DNA of 64,000 bases from a bacterium (lineage in GTDB: Bacteria > Armatimonadota > Abditibacteriia > Abditibacteriales > Abditibacteriaceae). Positions 57,340 to 64,000 of the stretch are shown here, one piece after another. The position numbers and the translations under genes were made by a program. Below the pieces are notes generated by a model. That model was given only the letters and a program-made list of their open reading frames with translations, searched no databases and had not been told where the DNA came from. Every line of letters begins with the position of its first letter. Within the stretch, counting starts at the first letter, position 1. The stretch spans positions 1 to 64,000 of the forward strand of contig SDZD01000001.1 of the NCBI GenBank assembly GCA_004172935.1, written 5' to 3'.

Positions 57340-57352
57340 TCTAAGTATTAGA
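57340..57352. promoter_or_regulatory. possible operator between the SufR-like gene and sod
   Basis: TCTAA-GTA-TTAGA, an inverted repeat with 5-bp arms in the divergent gap, 21 bases before the regulator ATG. CTATTATT next to it may be a -10 region. Confidence 0.35.
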
Positions 57353-57429
57353 TTGGAAAATTCGGGCGCGCCATCTCTTTTGTAGAGAGGACGCTCACTC
57401 CGAACTCCAAAGGCTCAAGGAAAACCATC

Positions 57430-58035
57430 ATGTCACACCAACTTCCAGCACTGCCCTATGCCTACGATGCCCTGGAACCCCACATCGACCAGGAGACAAT
57501 GACCATCCATCACGATAAGCACCACGCGGCTTACGTGAACAACCTCAACGCCGCACTGGAAAAGGCACCGCAGTTGGCCGACAAATCGGTTGAAGAACTG
57601 GTGGCCGACCTGTCTGCCGTGCCCGAAGAAATTCGCGGCGCCGTGCGCAACAACGGCGGTGGCCATCTCAACCACACCTTCTTCTGGGAATTGCTGACTC
57701 CCGGCGGCGCAACCGAGCCAAGTGGTGATTTGCTCGAAGCCATCAATGCCAGCTTCGGTTCGCTCGACGCACTGAAAACCCAGTTCAACGCCGCTGGCGT
57801 CGCCCGCTTCGGTTCCGGCTGGGTCTGGTTGGTCAAAGACGCTGACGGCAAACTCGCCATCACCTCGACCCCGAATCAGGACAACCCCATCTCCGAAGGC
57901 AAAACCCCGATTCTGGGCAACGATGTTTGGGAACACGCTTACTACATCACCTACCGCAACCTGCGCCCCAAATATCTCGAAGCCTGGTGGAACGTCGTCA
58001 ACTGGGATAAAGTCGCCGAAAACTTCAGCAAATAA
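57430..58035 (+). CDS. sodA: Fe/Mn superoxide dismutase
   Basis: 201 residues. The metal ligands are all visible: H27 region in [13 protein letters not shown], His in [14 protein letters not shown], then [23 protein letters not shown] with the Asp and His ligands. [10 protein letters not shown] and the Gly/Gln positions fit the Fe/Mn family; which metal is used cannot be decided. It destroys superoxide in the cytoplasm. No good Shine-Dalgarno; AAGGAAAACCATC precedes the ATG. Confidence 0.9.
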   Translation: MSHQLPALPYAYDALEPHIDQETMTIHHDKHHAAYVNNLNAALEKAPQLADKSVEELVADLSAVPEEIRGAVRNNGGGHLNHTFFWELLTPGGATEPSGDLLEAINASFGSLDALKTQFNAAGVARFGSGWVWLVKDADGKLAITSTPNQDNPISEGKTPILGNDVWEHAYYITYRNLRPKYLEAWWNVVNWDKVAENFSK

Positions 58036-58180
58036 GGCTGCGAATTTCCCTCACTGGTCGCCGCGATTTCACTGTGCTTTTATCGCGGCGACCAGCGAAA
58101 ACAGGCAAAAATAAATTTTCGAAGAATTCCCCTTGCCTCCATCTTCATCTGCGTGTATAATTTCTTTCGCGCCAAATTTT

Positions 58181-58253
<73 letters not shown>

Positions 58254-58260
58254 TAAAAAC

Positions 58261-58294
58261 AAAAAGCCCGATTCAAAAGAATCGGGCTTTTTGC
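58261..58294 (+). terminator. terminator of the tRNA-Ala gene
   Basis: AAAAAGCCCGATTC/GAATCGGGCTTTTT stem directly after the tRNA. Confidence 0.85.
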
Positions 58295-58332
58295 GTATTG
58301 ACTCCCCTGTCCATGCAATGAAATAAAAGCAC

Positions 58333-58362
58333 CAGGAGCCGCTTCGATTGAAGCGGCCCCTG
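58333..58362 (-). terminator. terminator of the pseudopilin gene
   Basis: CAGGAGCCGCTTC and GAAGCGGCCCCTG pair with one mismatch, 22 bases past the stop codon. Confidence 0.65.
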
Positions 58363-58383
58363 ATGTTTGCACTGCTACCAAAT

Positions 58384-59208
58384 TTAATTGTAGAAGTTAG
58401 TAGCACTAATCAGCATTGTTCTCGTATCAGTCGTCCACTGGGCATTGGGAAAGTCAGTACCGAATCGGCTCCACATATTGATGGTGCCGCTTCCTCCCAT
58501 TGAGGTCATGATGGTCTGCAACGGTTTCATGGTTTTGACGTGACCATCCGCAAAAAGCACATTCATCGTCGAAAGATGTCCAGCAAACAAGGCGGGTTTG
58601 CCACCGCCAGCCCCCTGAGCATTGGTGCTGTTCCACAAACCATTCGTCGAACGGAAATCGGTGCTGGCTGTGTTGGCATCCACGACCATTAGGGTCTGTG
58701 AAACATTCGCAAAATCTGCCAAAGCAGGTCCCGCTGATCCGCGTCCACCAAAAGCGGCGCCGTTTCCAGCGGTTCCCGTACCTCCGGCCTCTGTTTGGGC
58801 CGCATACGAAACGACTGCTCTATCGGGACCCACCGGGCCGGGTTCTTTCGCGTCCTCCATAAAAGACGTGTTGCGAGTGTTCGAGGGACAGGCAAACAAT
58901 TGATAGCTTTTGATGTAAGGCTGAATCAAGACCGGCCAAGCACCACCATTGCCATCAAGGTTATTGGGGTTCATACGCCCCGATGGCATCCTCTCATCGT
59001 AATCCTGCGAATATTGCATTATTCCCAAACCAATCTGTTTGAGGTTGCTGGCGCAGGACGCGCGGCGGGCATTTTCACGTGCCCTGGCGAAGACGGGAAA
59101 CAAAATCGCAGCGAGGATAGCGATAATGGCGATAACGACCAAAAGCTCAATTAAAGTAAAGCCACGGTTCTTATTATTCAAAGACGGCGTGTAATTTTGG
59201 GTATTCAT
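58384..59208 (-). CDS. type II secretion-like pseudopilin (DUF1559-type)
   Basis: 274 residues from ATG 59,206-59,208. A class III signal with [10 protein letters not shown] (cleavage after Gly, Glu at +5) is followed by the membrane helix and [20 protein letters not shown], then [14 protein letters not shown]. This combination is especially common in Armatimonadota genomes, where such proteins are numerous. The C-terminal part has [10 protein letters not shown], typical of the family. Possibly regulated by the LacI protein: an operator lies 30 bases upstream. Confidence 0.85.
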   Translation of the reverse strand: MNTQNYTPSLNNKNRGFTLIELLVVIAIIAILAAILFPVFARARENARRASCASNLKQIGLGIMQYSQDYDERMPSGRMNPNNLDGNGGAWPVLIQPYIKSYQLFACPSNTRNTSFMEDAKEPGPVGPDRAVVSYAAQTEAGGTGTAGNGAAFGGRGSAGPALADFANVSQTLMVVDANTASTDFRSTNGLWNSTNAQGAGGGKPALFAGHLSTMNVLFADGHVKTMKPLQTIMTSMGGSGTINMWSRFGTDFPNAQWTTDTRTMLISATNFYN

Positions 59209-59237
59209 GATTGTAAGCGGGGGTCTCAAGAAGCAAA

Positions 59238-59249
59238 GATACCGGTATC
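59238..59249. promoter_or_regulatory. LacI-type operator upstream of the pseudopilin gene
   Basis: GATACCGGTATC, perfect 12-bp palindrome, matching AATACCGGTATT at 60,638. A related ATACCCGTAT lies at 59,261-59,270. Confidence 0.6.
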
Positions 59250-59398
59250 CCCACAGCAATATACCCGTATTTCGCGAACTTTAAACATTTCCCGCGATAT
59301 TTTTTCGCGAGGAATATTAGGGACTCTATTCAAACAAACGAGAGCCAACGCCATAAGAGGGATATTGGCATGTAGGGGCTTATGTCAATAAGCCCACC

Positions 59399-60430
59399 CT
59401 ACTCCTCAGCAGAAGTTTTCAACGACTCTCTAACGACCAATTTCCCCTCGAAGATGGCTTCCTGGTGCGGCAAGTCGGGCTGGGCAATACGGTTTTGCAA
59501 GAACTCCCACGCCTTCGCACACAACTCCTCCATCGGCTGTACAATGGTGCTGAGCGGCGGCTCAAAATCTTCCATGTGTGGGTGCCCATCGCATCCCACG
59601 AGTAGAACATCCGTGGGGACCTTATACCCCGACGCCTTGAGAACCCGAAATGCCGACATGGCCGTCTCATCGTTTTGGCAAACCAACCCATCGGGGCATC
59701 CATGTTCTTCGATGTAGGCTTTGAAGTTTTTTTCCAGATCGGCTGGCATCTCGGCCATGACGTTGATGACTTCGGGAACTCGATTGCCCGCTTGCATCGC
59801 CTCGCGATAGGCCCGCGCCCGCACTTCCGTATCACGCCCCATAAACTCCGAAGTCACCACATAGGCAATGCGCTGTCGGCCATCGGCCAGCATCAAATTC
59901 ACCGCCTCCCTGACACCTGCGCTTAAGTCAACCAACACATGATCGACCAAAGAACGCTTGATGGTGGCAATCGAAACGCAGGGAATATGCGATGTCGAAT
60001 TGAATTCTCCGACTAGCCCCAGCATATCTACAGCGATAGCCCCATCAACCACAATATTCCCGGTTGCGTTTACCAACTCTTTAACGTCTTTGGGAGTTCG
60101 CACCAACAGCAAGTTCAGCCCCTCTGCGTGAATGTGCTGTTCCAGCAAATGAACCATATTCGCGTAATAAGGCTGATTTAACCGGCCACACAAAATGGCG
60201 ATAATTCCCGTTCGCCCAGTGGTTAAAGCTCGCGCCGCAAAGTTGGGCACGTAATTCATTTCGCGCGCGATGCGCTGCACTTTCTCCCGCGTTGCGGGTG
60301 CGACACTGCGCGTGCCATTCAGTGCATTCGATACCACCATCTTTTTAACGCCCGCCACATCGGCAATGTCTTGAAGAGTGACCCTTTTGGGACGTTCTGC
60401 GCCAGATGATGCATTTTTTAGACGAGGCAT
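59399..60430 (-). CDS. LacI-family transcriptional regulator
   Basis: 343 residues from ATG 60,428-60,430 (MPRLKN), preferred over codons further upstream. HTH: VTLQDIADVAGVKKMVVSNALNG, with hinge YVPNFAARALTTGRTGIIAI. The periplasmic-binding-like domain has IACVSI, DGLVCQNDETAMSAFRVLKASG and VGCDGHPHMEDFEPPLSTI. It lies between two genes that each carry a CCGG-centred palindrome of the LacI type, so it probably represses both until a sugar or related ligand binds. Confidence 0.9.
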   Translation of the reverse strand: MPRLKNASSGAERPKRVTLQDIADVAGVKKMVVSNALNGTRSVAPATREKVQRIAREMNYVPNFAARALTTGRTGIIAILCGRLNQPYYANMVHLLEQHIHAEGLNLLLVRTPKDVKELVNATGNIVVDGAIAVDMLGLVGEFNSTSHIPCVSIATIKRSLVDHVLVDLSAGVREAVNLMLADGRQRIAYVVTSEFMGRDTEVRARAYREAMQAGNRVPEVINVMAEMPADLEKNFKAYIEEHGCPDGLVCQNDETAMSAFRVLKASGYKVPTDVLLVGCDGHPHMEDFEPPLSTIVQPMEELCAKAWEFLQNRIAQPDLPHQEAIFEGKLVVRESLKTSAEE

Positions 60431-60602
60431 AATAGTGATAGAGACTGAGGGTAAACAACAACCAACCATTCCAGTTTAAGTCAACGACTGGTATTCCTCC
60501 TCATAACTCACCCATTACCGAGTAGGAACGAGATATTAGGAGCGCTGCATCAAATAGTATTATTCCCGTCAGTCTTTCCCGCACACCTCCTAAAACCGAT
60601 GT

Positions 60603-60649
60603 TTGAAACCCGTTCAAGATGGGTATAATCACTTTCAAATACCGGTATT
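60603..60649 (+). promoter_or_regulatory. promoter and LacI-type operator of the SGNH hydrolase gene
   Basis: TATAAT (60,624-60,629), possibly with TTGAAA (60,603-60,608, 15-bp spacer), precedes the perfect palindrome AATACCGGTATT (60,638-60,649). The operator covers or follows the transcription start, as expected for repression. The gene starts at 60,717. Confidence 0.6.
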
Positions 60650-60716
60650 CTTCGCTCAGGAGTGTTCACTTTAAAGCGCAACGACTCCGCTCTAAAATCC
60701 CAATTTGCCAAATTCC

Positions 60717-61565
60717 ATGAAACTCATCAAAGTAGCCCCCACTCAACAGTTCACCCGCACCCTGATCGCAAACGCCCTCATCGTGGGCGCACTGACATTA
60801 AGTTTGGGGTGCAATTTCCCTGTTCAAGCGCAGTTGGATGAGCAAGCCCAGCCAGCCGCCCCAGCCCCGTCCAAACCGCCCATTGGCAGCGCAGCCTTGC
60901 CAACCGAGCCAGTGCCAGCCGATGCTCCCGGCTATAAGGAAATCAACGCCTTCTGGGAAGCCGACAAAAAGCAAATGCCCCCAACAGGCGCCGTTCTGTT
61001 TATGGGCAGTTCCAGCATTCGTATGTGGGACACGCTCGCGAAAGACTTCTCCGAAATTCCAGTCATCAATCGTGGCTTTGGTGGTTCAATCATCGAGGAA
61101 AGCACCCGTTACCTCGACCGTATCGCCATCCCCTATAAACCCAAAATGATCGTTTTAGCAGCGGGCACGAATGATTTGGCTTACGGAGGCAAAAATCCTC
61201 AATCGGTTCTTCAGGAATTCAAAGATTTTGCGGCCAAAATCCACGCCTCCCTGCCCGATACACGCATCATCTACATCTCCATCAACCCCACGGTTTCTCG
61301 CTGGAATCAAGAGGGAGCCATATTGGAAACCAATTATCTCATCGAACGCTTCATCTTCGAGAACTCCAAAACCCAGAAGTTGAACTTCATCAACTCGCAC
61401 GCTCAAATACTCACAGCCGACGGCCAACCACAGCTCAACTTACTCCGAGACGACAAGCTGCACTTCAACACCGAGGGCTATAAAGTGTGGACATCCATAG
61501 TCAAACCGCGAGTCATGGCCCTGGCCACAATCGACGGAGTTCAACGCCTCGACACACCAAAATAG
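60717..61565 (+). CDS. SGNH/GDSL-family lipoprotein hydrolase
   Basis: 282 residues from ATG 60,717. A lipobox (TLSLGC, about residue 30) indicates a lipoprotein. SGNH blocks: VLFMGSSSIRMWD (nucleophile Ser), RGFGGSIIEES (Gly), LAAGTNDLAYGG (Asn) and RDDKLHFNTEGY (Asp-x-x-His). Enzymes of this type deacetylate or hydrolyse esters in polysaccharides. Likely repressed by the neighbouring LacI protein. Confidence 0.85.
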   Translation: MKLIKVAPTQQFTRTLIANALIVGALTLSLGCNFPVQAQLDEQAQPAAPAPSKPPIGSAALPTEPVPADAPGYKEINAFWEADKKQMPPTGAVLFMGSSSIRMWDTLAKDFSEIPVINRGFGGSIIEESTRYLDRIAIPYKPKMIVLAAGTNDLAYGGKNPQSVLQEFKDFAAKIHASLPDTRIIYISINPTVSRWNQEGAILETNYLIERFIFENSKTQKLNFINSHAQILTADGQPQLNLLRDDKLHFNTEGYKVWTSIVKPRVMALATIDGVQRLDTPK

Positions 61566-61572
61566 CGAGGAA

Positions 61573-61610
61573 TAAACAGCCCTCGAAACTAATGATTTCG
61601 AGGGCTGTTT
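61573..61610 (+). terminator. terminator of the SGNH gene
   Basis: AAACAGCCCTCGAAA/TTTCGAGGGCTGTTT stem, about 10 bases past the stop. It also faces the minus-strand gene ending at 61,630. Confidence 0.8.
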
Positions 61611-61629
61611 ACTTTTATATTGGTAGGTC

Positions 61630-61941
61630 TTAAACAAGCACCGAGGATTCGGTATCGCCCGTCGCATCGCCGCGATTCGAAATATCGCCGGGCAACTCGT
61701 TGGCGTCAACCGGGGGAGCCAGGTTTTCTACGTCTGCGGGCGTCTGGTCAGCGTTCTCAACGCCCTCCCAAAACTCGTCCTGCGACTGGATATGAGTCGA
61801 TTTCGGGCCATCTTTGGTGATGATTTCAGCACCATTATGCACAAATGAGGTCGTTAGGCCGGGTTCGTCGGCAGGAAATTGCTTTTCGCGCAGTTCGGCG
61901 TCTTCACCGGGGTTGGTCTGTTCGGGTCGAATGTCGTTCAT
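61630..61941 (-). CDS. acidic hypothetical protein
   Basis: 103 residues, acidic and probably disordered, with many Asp, Glu, Pro and Asn (DIRPEQTNPGEDAELREKQF). No domain recognised. It follows the 82-residue gene by five bases. Confidence 0.55.
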   Translation of the reverse strand: MNDIRPEQTNPGEDAELREKQFPADEPGLTTSFVHNGAEIITKDGPKSTHIQSQDEFWEGVENADQTPADVENLAPPVDANELPGDISNRGDATGDTESSVLV

Positions 61942-61946
61942 GTGGT

Positions 61947-62195
61947 CTATCTCCCATTAGCTTTGGAGGAGCGCCCTGAAACAAACGAGTAAATGCCTCC
62001 CCCTAAAAACACGGCCATTATGACCATGTAGGGAATCACTGTTGCTATTTCACTGCCGCCGCTCTCCTGTGCCTTTATCCGATTCGATACCTGTGTCACA
62101 GAATTGCGCGAATCCTGCGCGAAGCTCCGAGGAGATGAAGCCCCCGCGAATATCAGCCCTAAAAGTAATCCAACACTCCACTTCCATTTCATCAA
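61947..62195 (-). CDS. small membrane protein with signal peptide
   Basis: 82 residues. N-terminal signal (WSVGLLLGLIFAGASSPRSFA) and a C-terminal membrane helix (IPYMVIMAVFLGGGIYSFV). Forms a likely two-gene unit with the acidic protein. The 270 bases to its right hold only the terminator at 62,419. Confidence 0.55.
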   Translation of the reverse strand: MMKWKWSVGLLLGLIFAGASSPRSFAQDSRNSVTQVSNRIKAQESGGSEIATVIPYMVIMAVFLGGGIYSFVSGRSSKANGR

Positions 62196-62418
62196 AGAGC
62201 ATTGCTCTGCACGTTCTCGGCCTTTATGTCCCCTGAACTCAGTGCGGTTTTTCCTCTCCCATGAGAACTACCTCTTTTTATTGCCCCTTGTGCCTCTGCC
62301 GTAAAAAATACGTTCCGAAGAATCCGAGACGATAATAAGATAGGGGCCACGAAATCGGCGGCTCAATTCTAAAAACTAACCACTAAGAACTAGAAACTAA
62401 AGACTCAGAGAAAAACAA

Positions 62419-62447
62419 AACCCCGCGAACACCATGTTCGCGGGGTT
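62419..62447 (-). terminator. terminator of the ATP synthase genes
   Basis: AACCCCGCGAACA/TGTTCGCGGGGTT stem with loop CCA, 18 bases past the atpG stop. Confidence 0.8.
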
Positions 62448-62465
62448 GATAGGGGTTTGAACGCC

Positions 62466-63353
62466 TTAGCCGTTGAGCGCTTCGGCACCACCGATGATGT
62501 CGAGCAATTCTTTGGTAATACCGGCCTGACGGGTACGGTTCGCCAACAGGGTGAGTTTGTCGATCTGCTCGCCCGCGTTCTTGGTTGCGTTGCTCATAGC
62601 CGTCATACGCGCGCCGAACTCGGACGCAGTCGCTTCCATCAGCAACTGATACACGCGAGTTTCGACGTAACGAGGCAAAAGCACTCCAAGCAACTCTTCG
62701 ATTTTGGGTTCGAAAATGAACTCCGATGTAGCGCCCGCATTTTCGCTGGCTGTAGCGTCGGCGGCTGGCGGCTCGATAGGCAAGAACTTGATGTTCTGCG
62801 GACGTTGCACGAGCGGCGAAACGAATTCGGAGTAGCAGATGTGAACTTCATCCACTTGCCCCGAAGCGAACAAACCTGTCAGTGTGTTCGAGACGGCGCG
62901 AATCTGTTCGTATGGCGTTTCTGGACCGATACCGGGGAAGCGTTCAATCGGAGAATAACCACGTTTGGTGAAGTATTCGCCCGCTTTGCGTCCGATTGTG
63001 ACGAGCTGCACATTGCCCGCACCGTACTGAGCGATTTGCGAATCGAGGAAGCGATGTCCCAAACGCAAGATGTTCGAGTTGTAAGCGCCGCACAAACCTT
63101 TGTCGCCCGCGATAACAACGACCAACACACGCGAAACCTCGCGCGTCGTCAACAGAGGATGCGAGAAGTCTTTGACGTTGGGAGCCAATGCGCCGACGAG
63201 TTCGGCCATAGTGTTGGCGTAGGGCTTGCCTTTTTGTACACGGTCCTGCACGCGGCGAAGTTTCGCGGCGGCGACCATTTTCATCGCCTGCGTGATCTGC
63301 GCGATGTTTTTAACAACGCGAATTTTGCGCTTAATATCTCGAAGTGATGCCAT
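62466..63353 (-). CDS. atpG: ATP synthase F1 subunit gamma
   Basis: 295 residues. N-terminus MASLRDIKRKIRVVKNIAQITQAMKMVAAAKLRR is the coiled central shaft (quoted in part: KRKIRVVKNIAQITQAMKMV). VIAGDKGLCGAYNSNILR and the C-terminal NRTRQAGITKELLDIIGGAEAL complete the family pattern. It links rotor and catalytic head. The insertion PAADATASENAGATSE near residue 200 is typical of variable regions. Confidence 0.95.
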   Translation of the reverse strand: MASLRDIKRKIRVVKNIAQITQAMKMVAAAKLRRVQDRVQKGKPYANTMAELVGALAPNVKDFSHPLLTTREVSRVLVVVIAGDKGLCGAYNSNILRLGHRFLDSQIAQYGAGNVQLVTIGRKAGEYFTKRGYSPIERFPGIGPETPYEQIRAVSNTLTGLFASGQVDEVHICYSEFVSPLVQRPQNIKFLPIEPPAADATASENAGATSEFIFEPKIEELLGVLLPRYVETRVYQLLMEATASEFGARMTAMSNATKNAGEQIDKLTLLANRTRQAGITKELLDIIGGAEALNG

Positions 63354-63464
63354 TGGATTTCTACTCAGGCGAGGAGGGGATAGTACCCCTACTCCGCCGC
63401 CCCAGAGAGCATGTCTCTGAAGGCGACGAAGTTAAATGAGGTGTAAACGAACTAACGCTTGCTG

Positions 63465-64000
63465 TTACGCGCTTGGTTTGAATTGACCGAGGAATTCGCC
63501 AGCCGCGCTCTTCAGCGTGGCCTCCGATTCCTTGGAGAATGCCTTTTCGCTGGTGACAGCTTGTACCAATTCGGGGTAGCGCTCGTGAACGAAAGCCAAG
63601 AACTCTTTCTCGAAGCGGCTCACGTCTTCGACGGGGACTGTGTCCATGAAGCCGTTTGTCGCCGCGAAGATGGAGATGACCTGATCCGTCACAACGTACG
63701 GAGCATAGTTGGTCTGCTTCATCAGTTCGGTCAAGCGCTGGCCACGGGCCAACTGAGCCTGAGTCGATTTGTCGAGGTCGGAAGCGAACTGAGCGAACGC
63801 AGCCAACGAACGATACTGAGCGAGTTCGAGCTTGAGCTTACCAGCGACCTGTTTCATCGCTTTGATCTGAGCAGCCGAACCTACGCGCGACACCGACAGA
63901 CCAGCGTTGATAGCGGGACGCACACCGGAGTTGAACAAGTCGGTTTCCAAGAATATCTGACCATCGGTGATCGAAATCACGTTGGTTGGGATATAAGCCG
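63465..64000 (-). CDS. atpA: ATP synthase F1 subunit alpha, 3' part (gene runs off the window)
   Basis: The C-terminal 178 residues are present, beginning within [25 protein letters not shown], followed by [23 protein letters not shown] and the helical C-terminal domain. The alpha subunit binds nucleotide at non-catalytic sites of F1. The start lies beyond 64,000. It precedes atpG by about 110 bases, which is the standard atpA-atpG order. Confidence 0.95.
   Translation of the reverse strand, partial: AYIPTNVISITDGQIFLETDLFNSGVRPAINAGLSVSRVGSAAQIKAMKQVAGKLKLELAQYRSLAAFAQFASDLDKSTQAQLARGQRLTELMKQTNYAPYVVTDQVISIFAATNGFMDTVPVEDVSRFEKEFLAFVHERYPELVQAVTSEKAFSKESEATLKSAAGEFLGQFKPSA

Overview
The window joins the right-hand part of a temperate siphovirus-like prophage (1 to about 35,957) to ordinary bacterial chromosome (about 35,958 to 64,000). 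The host genes look like those of an Armatimonadota member. The clues are a DUF1559-like pseudopilin whose N-terminal region is typical of that phylum, a set of secreted GH20, GH35 and GH36 glycosidases, mid-range GC content, and many genes with no Shine-Dalgarno sequence. This is inference; no rRNA is present to confirm it.

Prophage layout: most structural genes are on the minus strand and read from right to left. Order: early regulatory and replication genes (30.2-26.8 kb, including a DnaB-like helicase), nuclease and defence-type cargo (26.7-23.3 kb), membrane proteins and endolysin (22.2-20.8 kb), terminase, portal, scaffold and capsid (20.8-15.4 kb), connectors, tail tube and tail chaperone with a -1 frameshift (15.3-12.6 kb), tape measure and a tail protein (3.5-0.2 kb). 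A 9,047-bp cargo island (about 3.4-12.45 kb) splits the tape-measure gene and supplies a replacement, recoded 5' end. The island carries an HNH endonuclease with three HTH-like repeats, a DUF262+HEPN pair, a DUF2726 nuclease-like protein, a DUF4145 protein, a T5orf172-like protein and several unknowns. A second cargo block (30.3-35.8 kb) ends with a close relative of the EcoRV restriction-modification pair. A truncated tRNA-Ala(UGC) 3' end at 35,911-35,957 is the likely attachment site. The other end of the element and its integrase lie left of the window.

Regulatory repeats unify the prophage. A 20-bp palindrome lies in five late-gene intergenic gaps. A 15-bp operator, ACCTATYARATAGGT, is shared by the early promoter and by three promoters inside the island. 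A GCCAAA direct-repeat motif precedes several minus-strand units.

Host part: just beyond the attachment site (36-38 kb) is a duplicated module with about 100-nt repeats, hairpins, small proteins and two paralogous 42-residue peptides that share the C-terminal motif ERFxHLxSVGTFGM. Then come a BamE-like lipoprotein, a phosphodiester glycosidase, a formylglycine-generating enzyme, a PutA-type proline oxidase, a sodium/solute symporter, a propeller-phosphoesterase, three glycosidases, a SufR-like regulator divergent from Fe/Mn superoxide dismutase, tRNA-Ala(GGC), a pseudopilin, a LacI regulator with matching operators on both sides, an SGNH hydrolase, and ATP synthase gamma and alpha (partial). 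By manual reading, the EcoRV site GATATC does not occur anywhere in the 64 kb.
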